Assembly (NCBI RefSeq): GCF_008831505.1
Contig: NZ_CP044507.1
Coordinates: forward strand, 620,001 to 684,000
Origin: Chryseobacterium sp.
GTDB lineage: Bacteria > Bacteroidota > Bacteroidia > Flavobacteriales > Weeksellaceae
Length of the DNA: 64,000 bases
Direction: 5' to 3'
How positions within the stretch are numbered: position 1 is the stretch's first letter; each line of letters starts with the position of its first letter. The position numbers and the translations under genes are program-made. This document shows, in pieces, positions 32,314 through 39,720 of the stretch. Below the pieces are notes generated by a model. That model did no database searches. It was not told the origin of the DNA and saw only the letters and a list, made by a program, of their open reading frames with translations.

Positions 32314-33076
32314 TTTGGGTTCCGTTGGATTTGTTTTTAAACTGAAGCCGCAAGTCTTTAGGAGCAACTACCTGAGGCGTTGCTCTGAATTTCTCTATGA
32401 AAAGGTCGCGCATCTTAATTCCGGTAGGTATAAGTTCTGCTCCCGCGAAAAACTGCATATTATCTCCGCCACCGGCCAGATAGTCTGAAGTGGCTATGTA
32501 ATAGGTTCTGTTTTTGTCGAATAATTCACCATTGATCCTGCTGGAGATCAGTTTGCTTCCGTCGGTTTCAATAAAAAGACCAGAAACAGGGTTGTTTTTC
32601 TGATACTTCCGGTAGAATTCAAAGAGATCCGCCATTCTTTTGCCGTCCAGTTTCATGATTACCACCTCATTTTCAAAAGGCATCACTTCGTAAATATGCC
32701 GTGTCAGGATATCACCTTTCCCTATGGAAGTCCGAATACCGCCAATGTTGATAACCGCGGCATCTACGGGCGGGCGGCCATTGCTGTTTGCCCATTCGGC
32801 GGCTCCCTGCAGGGTGAAGTCTGCCAGAAGGTTGCCCAGATTGCTGTTATCGCCCTGTTTGTTAAGATCTACAGAAGTGAAAGACAGGCGCGTGTTCATT
32901 TTGCTGTCCAGATCTTTTTTGTAAGGTGCTATTACAGCCATGTAATCTGCGTCCGGGGTGAGCGCATCGGTGATGGAAATGTTTTTCTGCGTCTGTACAC
33001 CACTTATTGCCAGTGGTGCCCGACAGGCAGTAAGGGCGAGCAGCACCAGGGCTGAACTCCAGTATTTATGATTCAT
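32306..33076 (-). CDS. 5'-nucleotidase C-terminal domain lipoprotein
   Basis: 256 residues from MNHKYWSSALVLL. Lipobox LTAC near residue 18, so a lipoprotein. The body is the substrate-binding domain of the UshA/5'-nucleotidase family: NLLADFTLQGA, AAVINIGGIRTSI, GDILTRHIYEVMPFENEVV and TSDYLAGGGDNM. There is no metallophosphatase domain. It is transcribed first and coupled to the catalytic partner by an 8-base overlap. The start at 33076 is chosen because the upstream -7 box (33098-33105) fits it. Confidence 0.9.
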   Translation of the reverse strand: MNHKYWSSALVLLALTACRAPLAISGVQTQKNISITDALTPDADYMAVIAPYKKDLDSKMNTRLSFTSVDLNKQGDNSNLGNLLADFTLQGAAEWANSNGRPPVDAAVINIGGIRTSIGKGDILTRHIYEVMPFENEVVIMKLDGKRMADLFEFYRKYQKNNPVSGLFIETDGSKLISSRINGELFDKNRTYYIATSDYLAGGGDNMQFFAGAELIPTGIKMRDLFIEKFRATPQVVAPKDLRLQFKNKSNGTQNE

Positions 33077-33097
33077 TATTTTTTTGGATATCACCTA

Positions 33098-33105
33098 CAA
33101 ATATA
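33098..33105 (-). promoter_or_regulatory. -7 box of the split 5'-nucleotidase operon
   Basis: TATATTTG on the reverse strand, 21 bases before the ATG at 33076. Confidence 0.6.
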
Positions 33106-33159
33106 TGATTTGAAAGCAAATTTTCACTTTATTTAACGAAAATTATTGCCTGAAAGGTG

Positions 33160-33167
33160 TAAATTTG
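33160..33167 (+). promoter_or_regulatory. -7 box of dapA
   Basis: TAAATTTG, 20 bases before the dapA ATG. A TTG lies 11 bases further up, closer than the usual -33 spacing. Confidence 0.6.
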
Positions 33168-33187
33168 AGACATTAAAATTTTAAAGC

Positions 33188-34060
33188 ATGAGCAAACTAA
33201 AAGGAGTTGGGGTGGCATTGGTAACACCGTTCAATGAAGATTTATCAGTAGATTTTGATTCGCTTACCAAGCTTGTAGATTTCAATATTGACAACGGGAC
33301 TTCCTTCCTGGTTGTATTGGGAACCACGGCTGAAGCCGCCACCCTGAGTGAGGAGGAAAAGCAGCAGGTCATCAGTCATGTTGTAAAAACGAACCGTAAA
33401 AGAGTACCGCTCGTGCTCGGTATTGGCGGTAATAATACTATGGAAGTGAAAAGGCAGATTGAAGAGGCCGACCTCACTGAATTTGAAGCGGTACTTTCGG
33501 TATCTCCCTATTATAACAAACCCAGCCAGGAAGGTCTGTATCAGCATTTTAAGATGCTGGCTGAAACCGGTAAACAGATTATCATCTATAATGTTCCTTC
33601 ACGGACCGGCCAAAATATTGAGGCCTCAACCACACTTCGTCTGGCCAATGAGTTTCCGAATCTGTTCATGATTAAAGAAGCGGCGCCAAATATCCTGCAG
33701 TATTTTGATATCCTGAGACAGAAGCCGGATGGTTTCGGGTTGCTTTCAGGTGACGATGAATTTACCCTGCCGGTCACCCTCGCCGGTGGAGTGGGTGTAA
33801 TTTCGGTGATCGGACAGGCATATCCTAAGGAATTCTCTACCATGGTGCAGCTGGCCTTTGACGGCAGAGTGAAAGAGGCTTATGAGATTCATAACCGTCT
33901 TGTAAATATAACGCGGCTTATTTTTGCTGAAGGAAACCCGTGTGGCATCAAGGCCGTACTCGCTGAAATGGGAATTGTGAAAAACCATCTGCGTTTACCC
34001 CTCATACCGGCGTCCGATGATTTGCATCACCGCATAAAAGCCGAAATGAAAAATATCTAG
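33188..34060 (+). CDS. dapA: 4-hydroxy-tetrahydrodipicolinate synthase
   Basis: 290 residues, TIM barrel. Conserved landmarks: GVGVALVTPFNEDLSVD at the start, LGTTAEAATLSEEE (the T-T of the catalytic triad), the tyrosine in VSPYYNKPSQEGLYQHF and the Schiff-base lysine in LFMIKEAA. It condenses pyruvate with aspartate semialdehyde in lysine and diaminopimelate synthesis. Single gene with its own -7 box and a strong terminator. Confidence 0.97.
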   Translation: MSKLKGVGVALVTPFNEDLSVDFDSLTKLVDFNIDNGTSFLVVLGTTAEAATLSEEEKQQVISHVVKTNRKRVPLVLGIGGNNTMEVKRQIEEADLTEFEAVLSVSPYYNKPSQEGLYQHFKMLAETGKQIIIYNVPSRTGQNIEASTTLRLANEFPNLFMIKEAAPNILQYFDILRQKPDGFGLLSGDDEFTLPVTLAGGVGVISVIGQAYPKEFSTMVQLAFDGRVKEAYEIHNRLVNITRLIFAEGNPCGIKAVLAEMGIVKNHLRLPLIPASDDLHHRIKAEMKNI

Positions 34061-34066
34061 ACTGAG

Positions 34067-34090
34067 AAATGGGCTCCGGCCCATTTTTTA
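34067..34090 (+). terminator. Terminator of dapA
   Basis: AAATGGGC/GCCCATTT, an 8-bp stem with a four-base loop and six T. Confidence 0.9.
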
Positions 34091-34101
34091 TTTGCAGCAT
34101 C

Positions 34102-34596
34102 ATGATAAAAATTTCAAAAGCATCACAAACTGATATTCAAACAATCCGGAAATTGGCAGAAGCCTCGTGGCGGGATAATTACCGAAATCTTCTAAGTCCT
34201 GACCAGATAGAGTACATGCTTAAAATGATGTATTCCGAAGAAGAACTTCAGAACCATTTCTCGCAGACCACCTACCCCTACTATATAATCCGGGACTCAG
34301 GCAAGCCGGTGGGTTTTTTGGGATTCGAATATGATTTTGAACCCGGCACCACCAAACTGCACCGGATCTATCTTCTGCAGGAATGCAAAGGCCTGGGATT
34401 CGGCAAACGGGCGCTTGACTTCTTAAAAGAAAAAGTGCGTAGCTACGGAAATTCACGTATCATACTGAATGTAAACAAAGGCAATCCCGCCCGCGGTTTT
34501 TACACGACCCAAGGATTTACCGTCTTCGATGATGGGGTTTTTGATATCGGCAACGGATTCGTTATGGATGATGTACTGATGGAATTTTTTGTTTAA
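34102..34596 (+). CDS. GNAT family N-acetyltransferase
   Basis: 164 residues from MIKISKASQTD. Complete single-domain GNAT fold: the strand before the CoA site reads KLHRIYLLQECKGLGFGKRAL, containing the QxxGxG/A-type loop, and the late motif ILNVNKGNPARGFYTTQGFTV is that of the RimI/YjcF-like group. The substrate is unknown. The reading frame opens earlier, but that part is the dapA terminator. It lies 9 bases upstream of the next hypothetical gene. Confidence 0.88.
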   Translation: MIKISKASQTDIQTIRKLAEASWRDNYRNLLSPDQIEYMLKMMYSEEELQNHFSQTTYPYYIIRDSGKPVGFLGFEYDFEPGTTKLHRIYLLQECKGLGFGKRALDFLKEKVRSYGNSRIILNVNKGNPARGFYTTQGFTVFDDGVFDIGNGFVMDDVLMEFFV

Positions 34597-34605
34597 ATTT
34601 AGTTA

Positions 34606-35277
34606 ATGAAAAGAAACCTTATCCTGCTCTGCTGGCTGAGCTTCCTGCCGCTGAATGCGCAGATACAGAAGGCCGTTACTGAATCCGGAAAAGAAGTTGT
34701 TCTTTTGGATGACAGGACATGGCGTTTCGTCCATGAGTCCGACAGTACTGCGCTCGAAACAATTGTACAGAATAAGGCTGAATTTACCCGCGATGCCAAA
34801 GCAACGTTTTCAGTACAGAGTGCCAACCTGAATGTTGCGGTGTACCATGATCCCAAAAAATGGAAAACTGCGGCCAGCGGTCTTCAGAATATTGAGTATC
34901 TGTTTATAGGTCCCGACCATATTTTTGCAACACTGACTGCCGACCGCTCCAGGATTCCCAACCTTCGGATTGTGAAGGATGTTGTGATTTCCAACGTCAG
35001 GCAGGCAACCGATTATTTCCGGCTGAAGGAATCCGAATACCGTACAGTAAACGGCAGGAGGATGCTTTATCTGCGCTATATAGCCAACCTTAAAGGTTTG
35101 GATTTTGAATATGCCGGTTATTATTTTATAAATGATTCGGGTTTTGCGATGGTGGTAGCTTACACCATGCAGCAGGATTTCGAAGCGAAATTTCCGGAAA
35201 TACAGAAATTTCTGAATGGTTTTACGGAAATCAGTTATCAGCCGCCGCCACCTCCTATGAGAGTCCCCAAACTTTAA
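34606..35277 (+). CDS. Secreted hypothetical protein
   Basis: 223 residues. Signal peptide MKRNLILLCWLSFLPLNAQ. After it, SGKEVVLLDDRTWRFV resembles the short beta motif found at the start of DUF3157-like periplasmic proteins. The remaining part is a mixed alpha/beta domain with no cysteine and ends in a proline run (YQPPPPPMRVPKL). Function is unknown. Nine bases after the GNAT gene, so probably co-transcribed with it. Confidence 0.75.
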   Translation: MKRNLILLCWLSFLPLNAQIQKAVTESGKEVVLLDDRTWRFVHESDSTALETIVQNKAEFTRDAKATFSVQSANLNVAVYHDPKKWKTAASGLQNIEYLFIGPDHIFATLTADRSRIPNLRIVKDVVISNVRQATDYFRLKESEYRTVNGRRMLYLRYIANLKGLDFEYAGYYFINDSGFAMVVAYTMQQDFEAKFPEIQKFLNGFTEISYQPPPPPMRVPKL

Positions 35278-35363
35278 TATTATAAAAGGCGCTTATAATT
35301 CTGTAAAGACCTGCTGTTCATAATTACGCATTTTTGTAAGGTAATTGTTTAACAGAAGAACGA

Positions 35364-35621
35364 ATGAACAGGTTAGAAGTTTTTGAAGATTATTTTGTTT
35401 CACTGTACAAGAAATTTGGTATCGCAAAGGTGAACTATGACCGGGAACTGCACCTTGATGAAAAGGATATCCACAGGATGGTATTCTCATCTGACGATTT
35501 CAACCGTGATTACAGCCGCCTGAAATCCCACTGTAAAAAAGTTTATAAACTGCTCAAACGCCGTTACCACATTACTGTCCGTAAAGATTATGGCGATAAT
35601 TATTATGTCACTGTCGATTAA
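35364..35621 (+). CDS. Small basic hypothetical protein
   Basis: 85 residues, no signal peptide, mixed charge with many Tyr, Lys and Asp residues (YSRLKSHCKKVYKLLKRRYHI). Predicted helical in the middle and beta at the end (VRKDYGDNYYVTVD). I do not recognise a family. The ATG, good length and isolated position with its own upstream gap of 86 bases support a real gene. Confidence 0.6.
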   Translation: MNRLEVFEDYFVSLYKKFGIAKVNYDRELHLDEKDIHRMVFSSDDFNRDYSRLKSHCKKVYKLLKRRYHITVRKDYGDNYYVTVD

Positions 35622-35734
35622 AAAAACTCAAATTACTTTTCTTTTTTATCTATCGTTGGTTTCCTGCAGAAGAATCTGTGGGAAACCTTATTTTGAAGCC
35701 TGGTTCTCATAGCATTCGCGCAGCCATTTAAGCT

Positions 35735-35742
35735 TAAATTTG
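35735..35742 (+). promoter_or_regulatory. -7 box of the AraC-receiver-kinase cluster
   Basis: TAAATTTG, 33 bases before the AraC-type gene. A second near match (TATCTTTA) follows at 35745-35752. Confidence 0.5.
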
Positions 35743-35775
35743 TTATCTTTACCCATATAAATAGTTCCTCATACA

Positions 35776-36333
35776 ATGAAAATCTATCTCAAATTTGATT
35801 TTAATACCATCTGCAAATCCGTACTGGATCAAAAACTTGGCGAAAAAGGATGGAAGTACCGTATACTGAGTTTTGGCGAAGTGGAGTTTCTGGAACAGAT
35901 TCCAAAGGAGCAGATGAAGGAGCTTACGGAATCGTTAAATGAGTATGGTATTGAGATTATTGAAAACCAGAAATCAGCCCTGGTGCAGAAAATCAAGGAT
36001 GTGATCTACGACATGGTTTTTTCCGAGAAAGATGTTCATGTGAAGGCTTCGGTTTATCTGGCAGAGAAGCTGAACCACAGTTACGGTTATCTCTCCAATC
36101 TTTTTTCCGAGGTTACCTACACTTCCATAGAGAACTTCATTATTATGCAGAAAATCGATTATGCCAAACAGCTGATAGTGAACGATAAACTTACACTTAC
36201 GGAAATTGCTTACCGACTGAATTATTCCAGTGTGGCTCACCTAAGTACCCAATTCAAGAATACCACCGGCATTACGCCTTCCCAGTTCCAGAAAATCATT
36301 GCCAAGAGGCGCGAACTGGCCAACTTAAAATAA
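35776..36333 (+). CDS. Short AraC-type transcription regulator
   Basis: 185 residues. The N-terminal 65 or so (MKIYLKFDFNTICKSVLDQ, then FGEVEFLEQIPKEQ) look like a ferredoxin-like ligand or metal-binding module found fused to AraC domains in Bacteroidota. The C-terminal AraC domain (about 85-180) has both helix-turn-helix units: LNHSYGYLSNLFSEV, then LTEIAYRLNYSSVAHLSTQFK and GITPSQFQK. First gene of a cluster with a lone receiver and a histidine kinase, so they likely form one signalling unit. The signal is not known. Confidence 0.88.
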   Translation: MKIYLKFDFNTICKSVLDQKLGEKGWKYRILSFGEVEFLEQIPKEQMKELTESLNEYGIEIIENQKSALVQKIKDVIYDMVFSEKDVHVKASVYLAEKLNHSYGYLSNLFSEVTYTSIENFIIMQKIDYAKQLIVNDKLTLTEIAYRLNYSSVAHLSTQFKNTTGITPSQFQKIIAKRRELANLK

Positions 36334-36344
36334 ATACAACAGAA

Positions 36345-36791
36345 ATGGTTAAAGAATATATGCACATCATCCTGGCGGATGACGATGAAGATGACAGGCT
36401 TTTTTTTACGGATGCATTTGAAGAACTCAAGATAAATACGAAAGTCCGCACGTATAACGATGGCGCTGAACTCATGGATTATCTGAACGGCGATGATGCG
36501 GTTCTGCCCGAAATTCTATTTCTGGACCTTAATATGCCGAAGAAAAACGGTATCGAGTGCCTGGAAGAGATTAAAAACAACCCTAAACTGTCCAATATTG
36601 CCATTGCCATTTATTCCACATCTTCCTCGGAAGAGCATATTGAGGAGACATTTGTAAAAGGAGCCAATATTTACATCAAGAAACCCAGCGATTTCGGAGC
36701 CCTTAAGAAAGTGCTTTCCGATGTCGTAACCATTAACTGGCAGTATCAGACTTCGGGACTTAACAAAGACAATTTCCTGCTCAGAATGTGA
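36345..36791 (+). CDS. Single-domain response regulator
   Basis: 148 residues, one receiver domain and no output domain. Acidic pocket ADDDEDDR at 11-18, phosphorylation site Asp61 in FLDLNMPKKNG, Ser/Thr in IYSTSSSE and lysine in IKKPSDF. It matches the Rcp1-like receivers that partner phytochrome-type kinases. It lies 12 bases after the AraC gene, and its stop is 2 bases from the kinase ATG. It could be a phosphate shuttle from the kinase to an unseen partner. Confidence 0.93.
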   Translation: MVKEYMHIILADDDEDDRLFFTDAFEELKINTKVRTYNDGAELMDYLNGDDAVLPEILFLDLNMPKKNGIECLEEIKNNPKLSNIAIAIYSTSSSEEHIEETFVKGANIYIKKPSDFGALKKVLSDVVTINWQYQTSGLNKDNFLLRM

Positions 36792-36793
36792 AG

Positions 36794-39001
36794 ATGAACA
36801 AACTCTTCCGGACGCGGTCCTCCTTCCTGCTCACAGTAATATTTATTGTGGCAACCGCCCTTATGTTTTTTCTGATGGCTGTAACTTATAAGCATCTCGA
36901 ACGTCAGTCTGAAAACTCGGACTGGATGACGGACAGTTATGAAGTGTCGGTTAAACTGGAAAGGATCTACTCCAACCTGAAAGACATTGAAACAGAAAGG
37001 CGCAATTTTATCCTGACCGATGATCCCACCTCACGGCAAACGGTCTCGGCCAAAATGAAGGAAATAAACACTTTGCTTGCTGATCTGGATACTTTTTTCC
37101 GTGAGCACCCGGGACAGCGTGAAAATATGGACAGTCTGAAACTGATGATCAGGTACAAATATGATATTGTATCCGAAAGTTTCGACACCCATCTTTCCTA
37201 TGACGAAATGGACGCGCTGAAGGAATCACTTATGACCGGCCAGCGCGTAATGGCCAGTATCAATGACAAAATAGAACAGATGCTGCAGGATGAAAAACAC
37301 CTGCTCGAAAGCCGTAAAGCCGCTTTCATGTTCAGCCAGAAATCGACCCCGTTCTATCTTTACCTTATTTCACTTTTCGCGTTGGGTCTTCTTATTTTTA
37401 TCTTTTATAAGGTTAATGCAGATATCAAGAACCAGCGAAAACTCAATTATGACCTTCAGGTCAGCCTGGATACGGCTCAGCTTGCGGAAAAAGTGGGCGG
37501 ATACGGAATCTGGATTCTGGATTATCAAAGCGATTCCTATTATTATTCTGATAACCAATACCGTCTTTTAGGGTATGAACCGCAGGCTTTCAAGGCAGAT
37601 TACGGCAGTTTTATGACCAATGTTCATCGGGATGACCTGCAAATGGTACGCACCAAATATGCGGAAATGGTACAGAACGGTAATATGGCACCCTTCCGCT
37701 ACCGTATTGTAAGGGAAGATGGTGTGGTGAAGTACCTTCACGTGGTGGGGAAATCGGTACTGTCGCCTAATGACGAAAAAATTCTGCTGGGCATCACCAT
37801 GGATGTGAGCAGTGAGATTGAAAATCAGCTGCAGCTTGAAAAAGTGAATGCCATCCTTACCGACAGGAATATCAATCTCAATGTGGCCAACAAAACCTTT
37901 GAGGAGGCGGAAAAGATTGGTATGTTCGGCACGCTGCAGTGGATTCTGGAAGACAACCGGTTTGTTTTTTCTGATAATCTGGTACGTCTCTTCGGTTTTG
38001 AAGCCGAGGATTTTGACCATCACCCACGTTCCTTTCTTAAAACCGTACATCCACAGGATATCAGGATGGTTGAAGACCGTATTGCAGCTATAGCTGAACT
38101 TCAGCATATCTCACCTTTTACCTTTCGTATTCTGCGCAATACCGATAAGAAGCTGCTTTATATTGATGTGACCTGTAAAATCATCCGTGATTCGGAGCTT
38201 GGCGATTATTTCCTTTTTATACTACAGGACGCAACAGAGGAAGTATTGGCCAAGAATGACATTGAAGAAAAAAACAGGATACTGGAAGCCAAAAATACAG
38301 AACTTCAGGCCTTTAACTATTTTGCGAGTCATGACCTGCAGGAGCCGCTTCGCAAGATTCAAACCTTTATAAGCCGGCTGAAAGACAAGGAATATGACCG
38401 TCTTTCCGATACAGGTAAGCAGTATCTGGAGCGGATTGAGTCCTCCTCGGGCCGTATGCGTTTGTTAATTAAGGACCTGCTGCAGTTCTCCCGCACCACA
38501 AGCGCCGAACAGGTATTTGAGACTGCGGACCTGAACCAACTTATGTATAATGCGCTGGAAGAACTTCATCATCCTATTGAGGAAAAGAAAGCGGTAATTA
38601 AAACAGAAAGCCTGCCTGTGTTGAGTGTGGTTCCTTTTCAAATCCAGCAGCTTTTCATCAACCTTATCAGTAACTCATTAAAATATTCGCGCGAAAATGT
38701 TACACCGGAAATAAAGGTGACTGTGGGACGTGTAGAATCCGGCGATGAGGGACTGCCCGTAAAGGCCGGAAATTATTTTTATAAAATGGTATTCAGCGAT
38801 AACGGGATTGGTTTTGAACAGCAGTACGCCGAGAAGATTTTCACCCTGTTCAGCCGCCTGCACGGTAAACTGGAATATGAGGGTACCGGAATCGGACTGG
38901 CCATTTGTAAGAAAATTGCTGAAAATCACAGCGGTTTCATCAAAGCTGACGGCACACCGGGAGAAGGTTCCGTATTCACAGTTTATTTACCTGTACAGTA
39001 A
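36794..39001 (+). CDS. Membrane sensor histidine kinase with CHASE3 and two PAS domains
   Basis: 735 residues from MNKLFRTRSS; a GTG two codons earlier is possible. TM1 lies at 11-31. A CHASE3-like helical domain follows (about 36-175, with DIETERRNFILT). TM2 is at 186-206, then PAS domains at about 230-340 and 370-480. The HisKA domain carries the phospho-acceptor in FASHDLQEPLRKI (His513). The HATPase domain has NLISNSLKYS, DNGIGFEQ and GTGIGLAICKKIAE. It is the phytochrome-like type that usually signals to Rcp1-like receivers, which fits the preceding gene. Confidence 0.94.
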   Translation: MNKLFRTRSSFLLTVIFIVATALMFFLMAVTYKHLERQSENSDWMTDSYEVSVKLERIYSNLKDIETERRNFILTDDPTSRQTVSAKMKEINTLLADLDTFFREHPGQRENMDSLKLMIRYKYDIVSESFDTHLSYDEMDALKESLMTGQRVMASINDKIEQMLQDEKHLLESRKAAFMFSQKSTPFYLYLISLFALGLLIFIFYKVNADIKNQRKLNYDLQVSLDTAQLAEKVGGYGIWILDYQSDSYYYSDNQYRLLGYEPQAFKADYGSFMTNVHRDDLQMVRTKYAEMVQNGNMAPFRYRIVREDGVVKYLHVVGKSVLSPNDEKILLGITMDVSSEIENQLQLEKVNAILTDRNINLNVANKTFEEAEKIGMFGTLQWILEDNRFVFSDNLVRLFGFEAEDFDHHPRSFLKTVHPQDIRMVEDRIAAIAELQHISPFTFRILRNTDKKLLYIDVTCKIIRDSELGDYFLFILQDATEEVLAKNDIEEKNRILEAKNTELQAFNYFASHDLQEPLRKIQTFISRLKDKEYDRLSDTGKQYLERIESSSGRMRLLIKDLLQFSRTTSAEQVFETADLNQLMYNALEELHHPIEEKKAVIKTESLPVLSVVPFQIQQLFINLISNSLKYSRENVTPEIKVTVGRVESGDEGLPVKAGNYFYKMVFSDNGIGFEQQYAEKIFTLFSRLHGKLEYEGTGIGLAICKKIAENHSGFIKADGTPGEGSVFTVYLPVQ

Positions 39002-39196
39002 CACATTCCTTATATTCTGCAAGCTTTACGCTTCATGATGTAATATTTAGCCCACGACTCCTTGCGATATTTGTTCATTGAAGGTGAGACAACTGTTATT
39101 GGTACTTAAGCACCAAACTGTATAAACATATAATCTAATTTTATAATATCATGCTTCAAACTTTCAGGCATATTTGCACTGGACAATATATATAAA
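39002..39196. other. Intergenic, no feature
   Basis: AT-rich; no gene or clear -7 box. CATATTTG near 39170 is a partial match only. Confidence 0.4.
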
Positions 39197-39352
39197 ATGA
39201 AAGATAATATACTGTATATAATGGCGGCGGTTTTATTTTTCAGCTGGATGATTGGTTACATGCTGTTTGACATTGGAGGAGTATTTCACTTCATGTTTCT
39301 CTTCTCAGTGTTGGCTGTTCTTCTAAAACTGGTAAAAGACTATTCACGTTAA
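39197..39352 (+). CDS. Lmo0937/DUF5670-like small membrane protein
   Basis: 51 residues: MKDNILYIMAAVLFFSW, then MIGYMLFDIGGVFHFM and LAVLLKLVKDYSR. Two hydrophobic helices are joined by a GYxxFDxGGxxH turn, which matches the pattern of the small Lmo0937/DUF5670 family (often read LYxIAVILIIGWLIGF...GGIIHILLVIAIIAILLRL). The family has no established role, but members often lie near stress genes. It is followed by another tiny membrane protein. Confidence 0.75.
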   Translation: MKDNILYIMAAVLFFSWMIGYMLFDIGGVFHFMFLFSVLAVLLKLVKDYSR

Positions 39353-39381
39353 TCTCAATTATAACCTAAAAATAAACTATT

Positions 39382-39621
39382 ATGACAAAATTTCCTTTAT
39401 TTACAAAAGTGCAGTTATTCGTTTACTCACTGTTCTTTTCAGCAATTGCATTCGCACAGAATTCCAGCCCGGACCTGGATGTAGATGTTGACGTATCAAA
39501 ACCGGGTGATGCTATGGGTGGCGACTGGATGTCTAATCCATTGGTATGGGTGATAGGCGCACTGGTACTTATCGTAATTATCGCTTTGGTAGCCAGAGGA
39601 AATAACAATAACAGAGCTTAG
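39382..39621 (+). CDS. Small secreted/membrane protein, unknown function
   Basis: 79 residues. A signal-like N-terminus (LFVYSLFFSAIAFAQ), a short Asp- and Val-rich stretch (DLDVDVDVSKPGD) and one membrane helix near the C-terminus (PLVWVIGALVLIVIIALVA), ending in an Asn-rich tail. If the first segment is cleaved, it is a single-pass protein with a short periplasmic part. It is 29 bases after the DUF5670-like gene, probably in one unit. Confidence 0.7.
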   Translation: MTKFPLFTKVQLFVYSLFFSAIAFAQNSSPDLDVDVDVSKPGDAMGGDWMSNPLVWVIGALVLIVIIALVARGNNNNRA

Positions 39622-39647
39622 TTTCTGCTACACCAAATCACAGAATG

Positions 39648-39678
39648 AGCTGCCTGCCGCGTGCAGGCAGCTTTTTTT
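39648..39678 (+). terminator. Terminator after the small membrane genes
   Basis: AGCTGCCTGC/GCAGGCAGCT, a 10-bp stem with loop CGCGT and seven T. Confidence 0.92.
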
Positions 39679-39720
39679 ATGATGCAGGAAAAGTGATGTA
39701 AGGCGACTTCCGTTCAGGAC

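Noticed and set aside
33146-33148. TTG as the -33 box of dapA
   Set aside because: Only 11 bases from the -7 box; the usual Bacteroidota spacing is longer.
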